Source: Lepisosteus oculatus
Lineage: Eukaryota; Chordata; Actinopteri; Semionotiformes; Lepisosteidae
Reading direction: 5' to 3'
Assembly (NCBI RefSeq): GCF_040954835.1
Contig: NC_090723.1
Location: 6,148,001 to 6,212,000 of the forward strand
DNA length: 64,000 nucleotides
Below, one piece after another: positions 24,740-35,636 of the stretch. The notes beneath the pieces are model-generated. The model was not told the origin of the DNA. It was given only the letters and a program-made list of their open reading frames with translations, and made no database searches. A program made the translations under genes and the position numbers. The first letter of the stretch is position 1, and each line of letters starts with the position of its first letter.

Positions 24740-27700
24740 GTGAGTCCTCTCTCTATCCCTCCACTGTGTTCACCTTGCACTCTGCTTCCTGGCCTCCCTG
24801 TCACCCTTCCAATCCATCCATCACATCCTCTCTGTAGACGCACTGTCAAGGCGTCATCCCCTGCTCGGGCTGGAGACATTCACAAAGAGGAGAGCCGCTT
24901 ACCCGCTGGGATTGGTTTTACACATGTAATTTATGGGGGGATGTTATTCTAGCATTTTTTCTGTTTTGCACACTAATATTTAGAATGCTGCCTGCTTCGA
25001 TGGGAGCAGTCTGATTTTCACGGGGCGTGATTAAGAGTTGTGCGCACATTTAAGTTGGGGCAGGCGGACAGAGACGACCAGCCGAACAGCAGGGTAGACG
25101 CGCTGGCAGGGAGAGGGGGCTGTGCCTGGCGTGGTGCTAAATGAGATAATAGCTGTGTTGGTGCTGGAGTAATTACAGACTGACTCCCTGATTAGGGCCC
25201 GGTGCTCCTAGACAAAATGCTAATGACACCCCAACGCAGCAGCACAACAATTAGAGAGGGTGTGACACTCGCAGAGCACGGACGTGTGCACGGACGGGGT
25301 TGAGTCTCAGCAGGTGTGGAGGTGGGAGTTGGAGAGGCAGGAACAGGGCAGTCGGGGTGTAAATTATGAGCCCTCCTCTCTCAGGTGGTGTATTTGAGGT
25401 TTTGCAAGATGTAAAGAAATCTCACCGTCCTCCTTTCTCTTTCCCTTTGCTCTCGTCTACCCTTGGTCTTCCTCCGTTTCTCTCACTCTGCCCCCCCTTT
25501 TCGCAGAGATGAGACAGTGATGATGCTCACTCTTTGGTATTTGTGAGGCCGCCATGGGAACCAGTGGTGTTTCTGCTGCAGTTTCATCTTCCTGATTCTT
25601 TTCCCTTGGCGTGCGTGTCTGTTCTGCTGGCCTTTCCAGCCACTCCCGAAAGTTGCTTCTGAAAAATTGTGCTGTGCCATGCCCTTTGACCCCACCTCCC
25701 CCTGCAGTGGAGCAATGCACTGTTTTGGTGCCGTAGAAACACGTCCCCAGTCTGCGACCGCTTGCTCAGGTTGGAGATCTCTATCAGGAGGCTGTTAGAG
25801 CTGGATGGCCACACCTAGAGTGATCCATTGCCCAGACTTTAGAAGAGGGGCAGAGAAACTTCCCATGTTAGACGCTCGGGAGTGATCTTCAGCTGCCTAT
25901 GGTCAGTTTATCCAGGTGTGCTGATGGTAGCTCTTTGCATATGAAGGAACCAGAGCAGCACTACCTTATTGCCCTGCATGTGCGGCTTATGTCAGCCCCC
26001 AGGATGGAGGCCAGCAGGAGGGAAGAAGGGAGCCGCAGGTTGGATGAGAGGTTTCGAATAAAAATCTGGGTGCCTGAACTGCTGGCCGTTTCCAAACCAG
26101 GAGACTTTGGAGACCGCGTACCGTTAAATCTGAGGGAGTTTGCATTCGTATCGGGGTTGTGGATTACTGTGTCAGAACCCCGTTGCTGTCGGCGTTTCTT
26201 CGGTGCAGTTGGTGAAGATCGTCACCCCGAGTCTCTTGACAGTTCTTGCTGCGCCTGTGCTGGTGGTGTCCCCCCCTCCTGTCGCTCTGAAGAGCTCCTG
26301 CGCTCACACACTCTTTCCGTGGGGGAAAAAGCCCCTGCCTTTAAAGGAGCAAAGGAGAAATGCACCAGTTACATAAATTCATTACAAAATCAAACAGTTG
26401 GAGAGCTGGACGCTTCCATTTTTCAGTGGCTTGAGCTTTTCTTCATCTGTTAAATCATTGCAAATCTACTCAAAAACTATTTCCCCCATTGTAGAGCCAA
26501 AGTTCCTTTTGTCTGTCTGTCTGCCGAGGACACATCACAGAACGAGAAGTTTTTTGGGGGGCTTTCAGTGTACTAGTTCCCTGCCTACGACCTGGCCTTC
26601 ATCTCTGATCCTCTCCCAGCGTGCCTGTTTCAGCCCTAGGAGAAGCGGTGTAGCTCTGTGTGTTGACCTAAGACACTCCCAAGGGTGGACTTTCCTGTTC
26701 TAACACCCATTCCGACTGCCTGACCGACAGCACCTACGCAGATAACTGTTGCTCTGCTCCCTCAGCCTCTTTTACTGCTGATCTCTGGCACTTATTCAAA
26801 ACCTCAGGAAGCAGTTTCATTTTTGCTGGGAAAGTACTTCTGTCTGAGAAGGAGTTAACTGACATTCTCATTGTGTGGTAGTTGAGTCTCCTTCCTCTCT
26901 CTGTTCTGCGTACCTGTTCCTAACACTGTATTAAGGCGAGCTCTCAGCACTGGTGTCCTGGCAACGCAGAAATCAGGTGACTTGCTAGTGATCTCATTTC
27001 CTGCCGTTCCGAGTACTTCCAAAAAGGGCAGTGTATTCATCACATACCAAATAAGGAACAAGGCAATTTGGAGCCCCCTGCTGGTAAAAATTCAACAACC
27101 CTTCACTTAAATCATCGTACAGAAAAATTATTGTAGCCTCCTTGAGTCTGCCATCACCACACCCCCTAGTGAGAAATCTCATAGAACTTGACCTGGCTGT
27201 GCATTGTGCTTTGTGTTCAGGGCTCTGGCTAGGATTGATCGATTGTAAAAATGGCAGGGGTTCCAGAATAGAGAAATACGGCTCCGATTGCCCAGACATT
27301 CAGTCTGAAATTTCAAGCATGGTGCCTTTAATTGAGTGCATTTGTATAGGCAGACATGCAGCTGTAACAGTACTAAATAAATTGCCTTACAGCTTAAAGC
27401 TGCATGAAAACACGCACCTACTGAAGCCTGAAATGGATCTAGGTGCTTTGCAGGAGGAGTCTGTTTTGATTAATAATGCACTAGTGAAATCAGGGTTGAC
27501 AGAAATGTGGCAGAAGGGTGTTCCTTTCAGTATCAGACTTCCAGACATGTATCAGACACAGAGATGTATTGTACGTAGTGGCATGCTGCCTCCAGAAATC
27601 CAAAAGCCTGTGAGTGACAAAGCTATAGCATGTTAATCATAGATCTTAGATCTGAAACCTCTGCCAGATGGGAGATGCTGAAACAAATGTCTCAGATTAA

Positions 27701-27905
27701 GAAGTCACATGCGGTGTGCAGTGAACCCTTCTGCCTAGCGCAGACTGCACCAGGTGTGTGGCACAAGAAACCCGGGAAGAGATGGGAGTTTCCCTGTAGG
27801 CTCGACGGGCTGCAGCTCGAACCCGGGCCAGGGGAACGCACAGGGCCACCCTGCGCTTTCGACCGTGCGTGATGGAGACGTTTCTGTCGCTGCTTCTTTC
27901 CGCAG
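24740..27905 (+). other. LASP1: LASP1 intron before the third YHEDFEK exon
   Basis: This is a 3.2-kb phase-0 intron (GTGAGT to TTTCCGCAG). It includes two of the longer ORFs of the window (25,899-26,453, 184 codons; 27,142-27,636, 164 codons). Neither resembles a family I know, and neither shows the GC-rich third positions of the LASP1 exons. A partial minus-strand CTCF-like match (CCAGCAGGGGGCTC) is near 27,071. Confidence 0.85.
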
Positions 27906-27987
27906 ATCAAGTACCATGAAGACTTTGAGAAGAGCCGGATGGGTGGGGAGGGACACAGCCAAACCCCCCCTCCTCACGGCACCCCAG
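27906..27987 (+). CDS. LASP1: LASP1 exon: IKYHEDFEKS segment and start of linker
   Basis: The acceptor CTTTCCGCAG and donor CCAG|GTAAGT frame 27 codons plus one base (phase 1). IKYHEDFEKSRMG begins a third, incomplete nebulin-like unit, as in other LASP1 proteins. GGEGHSQTPPPHGTP then starts the flexible linker. In human LASP1 this region carries a kinase site in an RRDSQD context (Ser146 as I recall); no such basic-Ser motif is present here. The linker to the SH3 domain is only about 49 residues in total. Confidence 0.93.
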
Positions 27988-28547
27988 GTAAGTCAGCAGG
28001 CTGGCCCAGGACCGGGAACATGGCTCTGCCTGTATTGCCTTAAATAAAGTATTGGGGTGGAAAGAAAGTAAGCAAATGAAGGTAAAAACATATGCAAATG
28101 ATTTCCATACGATCAGGATGCTTTGGAATCTCAGTAAGAAAAAAATGCAGTTACCCCGATTTTTGTACTTGTCCAAACATAATGCAAATAGTGCAGATTT
28201 ATTAGACTCGTCTTCTGTAATGAGCTGGTTTCTTTAAACCAGCTGACACCCTGCTTTCCCTGCTGTACGCAAAGGAAACCCGATTGATCAGCTGCTTGTT
28301 CCTGGAGCAGTTTTGTTTTGCAGTTCTAAAATAAAAGCTGCTTTACTCTTTTGGGTTCCGGTGCGCGATCTGCAGAGCCTTATCATGCATTGTTGTCTGC
28401 GTTATTCTTCCCCCCCCAAAAACAGAAAAATACGCTTTAAATTGCACAAGATGCTGACATGTTCATTGTTTTAAACGATATACAATGAGCAAGTGAAGGG
28501 CAGGGGCTGTGGTGTCCTGTCTTGCTAACCAGATCCTCTGTCTGTAG
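27988..28547 (+). other. LASP1: short LASP1 intron
   Basis: This is a 560-bp phase-1 intron (GTAAGT to TCTGTAG), unique and mostly AT-rich. It holds AATAAA-type sequences near 28,044 and 28,330 that could act as cryptic intronic polyadenylation signals. Confidence 0.85.
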
Positions 28548-28645
28548 GATATCACCAGCAGCCCGGGGCTCCTCAGAACTTCAACTTTGAGCCCGCCCCC
28601 GAGCCTCCCCGCCAGGCCGCTGCCGCACCGCCCTCTAGTGCTGGG
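28548..28645 (+). CDS. LASP1: LASP1 exon: Pro/Gln/Ala-rich linker
   Basis: The acceptor CTGTCTGTAG supplies two bases completing a Gly, followed by 32 codons and donor GGG|GTAAGT. The peptide begins YHQQPGAPQNFNFEPAPEPP and ends with an Ala/Pro/Ser stretch (RQAAAAPPSSAG). It is the disordered linker between the nebulin repeats and SH3. The Tyr followed by QQP resembles the context of the human Abl-targeted Tyr171 (VYQQP); equivalence is inferred only. Low-complexity coding of this kind drifts quickly, and the assignment rests on frame continuity with both flanking exons and strong splice sites. Confidence 0.88.
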
Positions 28646-29279
28646 GTAAGTTACCGCACCCGCGCAGCGTGTGTAGCTGCAGCTCTCGGAGGTCTGTCGC
28701 TTTTTCTAACTTCTGACGCCAGTGTCCGTGTGGTCCTGTCAAGTAAGTGACAAGCTGGTAAATATTTTCAGTTCTGGGGCTGTCACTCTGACCCGACTCC
28801 TGATTGGGCAGATTCAAGGCGCGCTCTCTGACCCGACTCCTGATTGGGCAGATTCAAGGCGCGCTCTCTGACCCGACTCCTGATTGGGCAGATTCAAGGC
28901 GCGCTCTCTGACCCGACTCCTGATTGGGCAGATTCAAGGCGCGCTCTCTGACCCGACTCCTGATTGGGCAGATTCAAGGCGCGCTCTCTGACCCGACTCC
29001 TGATTGGGCAGATTCAAGCGTCGCTCTCTGACCCGACTCCTGATTGGGCAGATTCAAGCGTCGCTCTCCCGACACAACTCCCCGTTGGGGCGAGCGGAGG
29101 TGTTTCGAGGCAGATTTGTGCATTGTCCTGAGGAGGTATTTTTTGCTCTTGGAGTCCCAGACGTTGGAAAGCGGCAGGCTTCCCCGCGGACCTCGCTCTG
29201 CCGAGACAGCGGGTGGCGTGTCTTTGGAATCGTGTGTCTCTCTCTCACCGCGTGGCGCCGCCGCCTCCCCTTTTTGCAG
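28646..29279 (+). other. LASP1: LASP1 intron carrying a 40-bp minisatellite
   Basis: This is a 634-bp phase-0 intron (GTAAGT to TTTTTGCAG). Nearly half of it is the tandem array described separately. The 210 bp between the array and the SH3 exon are unique and end in a good pyrimidine tract. Confidence 0.88.
28786..29068 (+). repeat. 40-bp minisatellite, seven copies
   Basis: The phrase TGATTGGGCAGATTCAAG recurs exactly every 40 bp (starts 28,801, 28,841, 28,881, 28,921, 28,961, 29,001 and 29,041). The first five copies are identical or nearly so. The last two carry a linked change (GGCGCGCTC to CGTCGCTC). The period is not a multiple of three, so the array does not code. Each unit contains CTGAC, a branch-point-like word, and GGGCAG|A, an acceptor-like word. 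Confidence 0.97.
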
Positions 29280-29453
29280 AAGCGGTACCGGGCGGTGTAC
29301 GACTACGTGGCCGCGGACGAGGACGAGGTGTCCTTCCAGGACGGAGACATGATCCTGGACGTGCAGCAGATCGACGAGGGCTGGATGTACGGCCGTGTGG
29401 AGCGCACCGGTCAGCAGGGCATGCTGCCCGCCAACTACGTGGAGGCCATCTGA
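29280..29453 (+). CDS. LASP1: LASP1 terminal coding exon: SH3 domain and stop
   Basis: The acceptor CCCTTTTTGCAG precedes 57 codons and a TGA stop at 29,451-29,453. The peptide begins [20 protein letters not shown]. It contains all the SH3 landmarks: ALYDY-type motif (AVYDY), acidic RT loop (ADEDEVSF), GWMYG with the ligand-binding Trp, and the C-terminal [18 protein letters not shown] at the extreme C terminus is diagnostic of LASP1; NEBL ends differently as I recall (ANYIEFV). This domain binds proline-rich partners such as zyxin. Third codon positions are almost all G or C, in contrast to flanking introns. Confidence 0.96.
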   Translation, partial: KRYRAVYDYVAADEDEVSFQDGDMILDVQQIDEGWMYGRVERTGQQGMLPANYVEAI

Positions 29454-29470
29454 CCTGGGCGCCCCGAGAC

Positions 29471-29516
29471 GGGGGGGGGAGGGGGAGAAAGGAGTGGGGA
29501 GGGGCTGGAGGGAGGG
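29471..29516 (+). other. LASP1: G-rich potential quadruplex just after the LASP1 stop
   Basis: A run of nine G is followed by GGGGG, GGGG, GGGG and GGG runs with short A/T spacers, beginning 18 nt downstream of the stop codon. An RNA quadruplex in the proximal 3' UTR is possible. Confidence 0.55.
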
Positions 29517-32500
29517 TGAAGTTTCCAGCGCCATCTCACTTTACTTCGCTCTCTCTGCTGATCATGATTCTGCCGTTTCCTCCCCGCCCACACCCACCTG
29601 GGCTCCTCTTTGCCGGGCTGCGCTGTGCTCTGGGTGCTAACAAGCCTGTGTCCTCAGTCCTCTGCAGTGTCAGCCCCCCACCCCCCCTCCCCCTCCAGGG
29701 CTCCCACACCCGAGCGCACCTCTGCAGGCTCCCGCCACGCACAGCGCCACACTCTGGCAGCCGTCCATTAAGATCTCCCATTCCCGTCTGCCAGTTATTT
29801 ATAAAAACAGACACGTTCATTTTCCTGTTTTCTGAATCATTCCATTCTCTTTTTTTAAAAAAAGTCTTCGGTATACATAATTACATTTTCAATCAAGTTA
29901 CCAGTGCCACAGAAAGCCTTTAAAATAATATATATATATATGCATTTACACATACAGTATATACTCTTGCTTCTCGATCGTATAGCTGTGAGAATCGTGT
30001 GGGGGGGCTGATAGAACTGGAATCCAATACAAGAAACTGAGACACCCCACCCTCCAGCGCCTTCTAAATAAGACACAGCTTACCAGCTATGCGATACTGT
30101 TATTATCCTGCAAGCTTAGCTCTGGCCTTGTGAATGCGCTGATGCCTCTATGTATCCAGTGTGCGACGCTGTCTCCGTCTTCTTAACGCAGAGCTCCACC
30201 GCAGTACCGTGGAGCTTGAGAAACCCTCCACACCTCCAGAAGCAACTGCGCTTGGTCCACGGGATCCCATGACGTTTTTTTTTGGGGGTGGGGGGTGTTT
30301 ATGTCATCTGTTCAAGCACCGGGGGTCCACTGCCAGAAATGTGCAGACAGTGTGGCCCCTGCTGTAAACCCAGCGAGAGAGGAGCTTCATTTCGGTTCTT
30401 CCTTGTAGAGTTGAGGAGTTGAAGGCACTTGATCTCGTTTTGAGATCATTGTGGATCAAGAGCAGGGTCTGGATGGCATTAAAAGGAGGTGCTGTAAGTC
30501 CTAGGAACGTCATCGCCCAGCTGTGCTATGCACTGATTCACAAAGATTTAGGCATATATGGTCTATTACATGGCCGTATGTAAACAGTTTAAGAAGGAGA
30601 GCTTTTGCACAGCAGTTCAGCGAATGGAATTTTAAAAGTCTGTGCCTCTGAAACGAAGCTATTTTTTTTCCGTCTAAAATAATCTCGCTGTTCGCGTGTC
30701 CCTCTTTGAAAGCTACCAGGAGGCTATTGTAATGTCTAGTGTGGCGGAGTTTGTTTTTGCTAGCGACAGCCAAGATCTGCCAGGTCCCTGTTAACGTTGA
30801 ACTCAGTGCTGTGCTGTAAGTTTCTGTAAGTCAAGGGGCCAAGCACCTGTTTCTGAAATGGGAAAAAAAAAAACATGACCATGAATTTTACACTTTATTC
30901 TTTTATTTTAAGAAACATTCCAGACATTAATCCACAACATAGAAAGATGTGGATTAAAACGGCGATGATAAAGGCTGAGGGCATTGCTGTTATTAGCAAT
31001 GTTATCAGGATTATTTTTTGCTTCTTCACCCTCACTGTCCTGTTTTCTGAAGAAAGGGAGTATATTTTTTTAACTTGAACCGTTAATCTTCTCTCTAACA
31101 AAACGGAAGGCGGGAAGTCGGGTCGGTGTTTTGCGCTGGACGGCCAGAGCCGCAGGCAGTCCTGCAGGAGGTGACCGCAGTGCGGTTTCAGAGCTGACCT
31201 CGACACCCATGTCTCAAAGCCGCCTTTCTCTACCGGCTTCACAGAGCTGCTGGACCGGCCAGCTTGGTTGGTTGTCATTGGCTAAAACGCCTACAAGGTC
31301 TTTTGCTTCAGCACCGATATTTGCTCCCACTTTTATTTAAAAAACAGAACCTGGAGTCCTTTTCCGAGATAGATCCAGCCAGCGTGGTGTTGTCCCACCT
31401 GGGATCACAGCCCTTAGCCTTGGTGCTCCAGAGGAGCCGACGGGCTCTTCCGTCACGCTTCAGAAGTGCACCCTGAGGCCCCGCCGGCACCCCTGCTGGC
31501 TTTGCCGTGTTCAGTCAGCGCCTGTGGCACCAAGACGAAGACTAAGATGGGTGCTGTGGCGTATGTGAACATCATGCCCTCTGCTCCTGCTAATCCATTA
31601 CAAAAGAGCAGGGTCTGCTTGTTTCCGTGTCTTGCAAAGAGATCCTTTTCACTTGCTCTTGTAGTTGCATCGGAAGTCGGAAAAGATGGAGCAAATTTTG
31701 ACGCTGGAGCAAAAGGTTTTGGAAGCCGGTCAGCACCTTAACTGGGCCTTCTCTGTAGAAATCGGGGGGAAGCTGCACCAAAATGGGGTTGCTGGGCTGG
31801 GGTTGGTTCTGGGCTCTGACTGACCTGGCCTCCTCCTCCGGTGGTGGGGAGCAGTGTGTAGCATCACATCTCTCTGCACAGTGCGCACACAGAGTCCTGG
31901 CCTTTCCCAGCAGGAACATCCCTGGCTCAGCCATTCTGCATGCGCAGACACACCAAACCCCAGACAGGGGACAATACCGGGCAAGCACAGTAGCCGGTAC
32001 CTGGACCCCCGTGCAGGGCCTGACACACATATTTGTAAATCTTGGAGGGCAGCGGCAAGCCTGTGGATACTGCTTGCAACGTGGCAGGGGTCTGTGTGCG
32101 CATCACATGTAACATTCCAGCAAATCGCCAGGGTCTTCCTAACATTCCATCTCACGTGTGTTATCAGTGACATTCCATTAAAACCCATGTCTGCTATTTT
32201 TAATGCTGCACTGTGATTTAAAAGAGCAGGGGGGGAGGAAAATATACTTTTATTTTTGGCTATTAAAATGGAAAGGAATCAAGGTGTAATTTATGTATGT
32301 ATAAATTTAGATTTTAAAAAATTCAGGATTTAAAAAAGGGATTTTGGGATTTTGAAGGGGTAAAAACGTCAAATCCAAGGTGTGAAGCATTGATGTTGTC
32401 CATTCCATCCATGTTTATCAGAAAGATGAGTGGCCCGAGTCGTGGGTGGGGCTGGGAGTGGGTATGAACCGTGCTGTGGATTTTGTAGGAGGTGAAAGTT

Positions 32501-33979
32501 AGTGGAACTACTTGGAGCCCCTTGTTATTATAACAGATGGCTTTGATCTGGAGTCATCTGCCCACATGCCTTGTACACAACATGGCAGGTACACATGTGT
32601 CTTAGATCTTGCCTTGACGCATTGTGTGGGGCCTGACACATATGTTGTTGAAAAAAGATATATTTACAACATAGGTTTGTAGTGAGGGAAGGAAATTAGC
32701 CCGTTCTGCTGTGTTAGGAAAGAGGGCTTGTTGCTGTAGAGCTACAGGGGTTTGCTCAGTGTTGGAGACCTGCTCTTGATCTCCAGTTTGTCCAGTGTGT
32801 GATAGGAGGGACCAGGCATCACCCATCCAGTAAACTCGCCCTCCAGGTCTGTACAGCGGATCCTAATTTCTACCCATCACACGCGCTGTCCTTCATAAGA
32901 AAACCTTGTACTGGACACTTCCAGATGTGTCTTCTTTGATAGAGAAGGACATAGTGCAGCAGTTTTCACCACAACCTCAGGGCCACTTCACACAGGCTGC
33001 AGGCTACTGGAGACCTTTCTCCAGGGTATGATAGAAAGTGTGTTTTTTCTCCCAGTTTACGGCCACACAAGTGGAGACAGCCCTATTACGTAGGGGAGAG
33101 GGGGTCTACGTAGTTTTCAAGAACTGTACATTTCATTTTTCAAAGAACAACTGGATGTTTTACTGCTCATTTTAAACTGTATTCTGGTGCATTGTCCTGG
33201 GCTACTGGGTGACACTGGAGGGTATCTCCCAGGGCAGCCTCTGGAGTTAATGACAAGGCGCTATTTCAGCAGGGAGCTGAGCAGTTACTGGTTATTGGTT
33301 GGAGATGGTGATGCACTGACGTGGTAGGTTTTACTGTGTCTTGGAGCTCAGGAGATCTTTGAAAGGGCTGATCTAGCAGTGGGAACAGCTAGGATGGTAT
33401 GCTCCTAGGTAGGGTCTTTCAGCACACCTGTTTGCGTTTTGGTGCTGGGAGTGGTCACTCCGCGACTCTCCACTTCCTGGTATGTGATCAGAGCCTTAGT
33501 CCCCTGACTATTCTGTGTCTCTCAATTAATGGTGGGGTTGAGGGGGGTCTTGATTCACTCTGCCTTATACACACTCTTCCCCATTTCCCTGACCCTCCTT
33601 CCCCAACCTCAAGGGACCGTTATCCCCATTCAGTTTCTCGGCTTCTCCCGTTTTCCGCCCCGATCCGCCCTCCCGGTTCGTCTTTCTGCCTGTCCTCAAG
33701 GGAGCGTTTCAGCCCAGGAGAGGTGATCGACCAGTACGCTTTATTTGTGCTAAACTGTCTTAATTTTTTTATTGTTAAAATTTCCTTTTATTTTACATGT
33801 TGGGGGGGGGGGGACCCCGAATTAAGAAACCAATGCATTCCATATTGAGGTCGTGGTCGTTTCCCCCCGTCCTGATTTTCGTTAGTACTCGCCAATCCTG
33901 TGATCTCTCGAGGTTCGTTCAACATCCCTGCTGTCTGCGTCACAGCATTGACACCTGTGCTGACCGAATCTCCAAATTC

Positions 33980-33985
33980 AATAAA
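33980..33985 (+). terminator. LASP1: candidate poly(A) signal for LASP1
   Basis: It is the first AATAAA after the LASP1 stop, followed by a T/GT-containing stretch (TTGTCATTTGTACC). It lies immediately before the CpG island, which supports a gene boundary here. Shorter ATTAAA-driven ends are not excluded. Confidence 0.5.
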
Positions 33986-34019
33986 TTGTCATTTGTACCC
34001 AGCGTGGCCCGAGAGTCTT

Positions 34020-35480
34020 CCTTTGGCTGTCCTCGGGCTGTTTTGGGGGGTGCCACCGAGCCCCCTCGCGTTCTCGTTCGGTTCACGGGGAAGGTCAGCC
34101 GGATTTTGGAGCGTGGGGGTTCGTGTGTCCCCGTCCGAGAGGCCCCGGCGCCAGTGTGAGCGTGTGCCCCGCCGTGGACCGGCGTCAGCTCCTCCAGATC
34201 CTCACGGGTCGGCCCAGCAGACGGCTTCGGACTCCGAAGGTAAGGCCAGCGGAAGCTACCGGCGAGCGCATTAGAAACCGAAGGCGGTTTCCTTCCGGAA
34301 GGCTGTGGGGAGTCGGGGCCCGGCTGATGCCCCGGCTCCTCTCGGAGGGCAGCAGGGAGAGATCATCGCAGCAGTTTTAATTCCTGAGCCAACCGGGAGC
34401 CAGCTCCCGGGCTGCCTCTCCTTTATAGTCTGTTATGTTGTGTGTGCTTGACTGCTTCCAATTGGGTTGAGGGGGAAATGTCCCTGCTCGCACAGAAACG
34501 GGTGGCTATCCCAGCTCAGAGCCCTAAGGTCCCGAGTGCCCATCACGACCTGGCCCGTCCCGGGAGAGCCGGGTACGCGGACACGCCTGCGGAGACTGAC
34601 CGCAGGAGGGAGGTGAGGGGTGTGGAGGCTCCCGTGAGCCTGCTGGCACTCGCGTCTCCCCGCCTTCAGCTGCACCTTCACGCCCCACGTCTGCCTGCTG
34701 GAGCCGGACTTCGGGCGGAGCAGAGCTCCCTGCCAGGAATAGCCGCTCCGTCCCCTCTACTGTCCACACGGACAGGAGCCGCGCAGGCCGGGCCGTGTCC
34801 TCAGAAACCCGTCACCCGGACAGCCGGCTCACGCGAGAATGGACTGTCGGAAACGCCACCCCGCTCCCCTCCCGGGTCCGCGCGGGACAGCCGGCCGGCC
34901 GGCACGCGCCTCGGCCTCGGGCTGCGGCGCTCCGCTCCTCCTCCGGAAAATCCCGGAACACATTCCGGGGGGGCGCAGCGCATCTGGCGACGCCTCCCCT
35001 TTCAACGCAGGGGGCGCAATCGATCGTTTCTGCTGCGGCTGCTCTGAATCCCCTCTCCCCGGTGTGTGCAGACCTGACTTCCGCCCCACTGTCGGCATTT
35101 GTCCATTCCTGGTTACCGTACCCACAACACGCACACAGACACACACACACACACCTCAGTCCCCACTGCTCACCCTGGGTCTGATCATCTTTCTCGCCGC
35201 GGCGTCTCCTCCTCCTCCTCCTCCTCTCCGCATCCCGGCGCCTCCGTCTCCATCACCATGCTGGACATCTTGATCCTCATGTTCTTCGCCATCATCGGAC
35301 TGGTCATCCTGTCCTACATCATCTACATGCTGTGAGGGGCGGACCGCGGCCGAGCGGGGGCCGTGAGCTGAGCTGCGCTGCCCGGGTGGACAGCAGTAAG
35401 TCGGCGCCTGCGGGAGGAGACGGGCCCTTGTGCAGCTGTGGTTGTCGCTAGCGGGGTACGTGTATCAGTGCGGGGATGGG
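34020..35480 (+). promoter_or_regulatory. CpG island, probable promoter of the microprotein gene
   Basis: This is a dense run of CG dinucleotides over about 1.4 kb (for example near 34,840-35,000 and 35,330-35,430) between the putative LASP1 poly(A) site and a short ORF with strong coding character. No TATA box is apparent near the ORF. A (AC)n run lies at about 35,127-35,154 and a (CTC)n run at about 35,207-35,227 in the likely 5' UTR. The ORFs of 100-200 codons in this stretch overlap on both strands and reflect high GC, not coding. Confidence 0.6.
35258..35335 (+). CDS. candidate 25-residue single-pass membrane microprotein
   Basis: The ORF starts at an ATG in a CATCACC|ATG context (A at -3) and ends with TGA. 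Its 25 residues begin MLDILILMFFAIIG and end YIIYML: 7 Ile, 6 Leu, 3 Met, 2 Phe, 2 Tyr, one each of Val, Ala, Gly and Ser, and one charged residue (Asp3). That is one complete transmembrane segment with almost no tail. In 24 of 25 codons the third base is G or C, and all seven Ile codons are ATC, a strong coding signature. An in-frame ATG 53 codons upstream exists, but its extension is CA-repeat and Ser-run translation, so the inner start is preferred. I do not recognise it; the size recalls SERCA-binding peptides such as sarcolipin or phospholamban, but there is no sequence match. It may also be a uORF of a longer transcript. Confidence 0.62.
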   Translation: MLDILILMFFAIIGLVILSYIIYML

Positions 35481-35630
35481 TTGTGCACCGGTAGTCAAAT
35501 ATCGCACGGCCTTAGAGGTACGGAACCAGCCGAACCAGCGCTGGTTTTCTGAAGGGACAAATCCCGCTGGAAATGTCTTGACAGCTAAATCCGGTGATTT
35601 TACTGACGGCCACCAAATACGCGTCTGTTT

Positions 35631-35636
35631 AATAAA
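35631..35636 (+). terminator. alternative proximal poly(A) signal
   Basis: AATAAA lies 296 nt downstream of the microprotein stop. If used, the gene would be a single short exon. The downstream GT-rich element is weak, so the distal signal at 38,094 is preferred. Confidence 0.3.

Larger units (their letters stand above)
1..34005 (+). other. LASP1: LASP1 gene body (5' end outside the window)
   Basis: This is the inferred gene model for LIM and SH3 protein 1, a cytoskeletal adaptor that binds F-actin through nebulin repeats and partners such as zyxin and VASP through its SH3 domain. Six plus-strand coding exons are visible. They join in the same order and at the same protein positions as I recall for vertebrate LASP1. 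Together they give 639 coding nucleotides (213 residues) plus a stop. The start exon (about 23 residues, with the first LIM cysteines) was looked for and not found upstream of 11,628, so the first 11.6 kb is taken as intron 1. The full protein would be about 236 residues, shorter than human LASP1 (261) because of a shorter linker. The paralogue NEBL (LIM-nebulette) was considered; the single short linker and the wording of the repeats fit LASP1 better. Confidence 0.9.
29454..34005 (+). other. LASP1: probable LASP1 3' UTR and downstream sequence
   Basis: After the stop there is no ORF of interest for about 4.5 kb and no canonical AATAAA until 33,980. LASP1 is known for a long 3' UTR, so this stretch is read as UTR at least in part. 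ATTAAA variants occur near 30,478, 30,954 and 32,175 and could end shorter forms. It holds a G-rich start, an AT dinucleotide run near 29,927-29,941, and several T-rich or A-rich segments (32,215-32,345). The true end of the transcript is uncertain. Confidence 0.55.

Noticed and set aside
25899-26453. 184-codon plus-strand ORF in a LASP1 intron
   Set aside because: No recognisable domain, no good acceptor/donor pair framing it, ordinary third-position composition, and it lies between two exons whose phases already join.
27142-27636. 164-codon plus-strand ORF in the same intron
   Set aside because: Fairly protein-like composition, but no family match and no splice signals; it ends 270 bp before the true exon in a different context.
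34442-35047. 201-codon ORF and overlapping frames in the CpG island
   Set aside because: High GC removes stop codons on all frames. Several overlapping frames are equally open, with no conserved motif.
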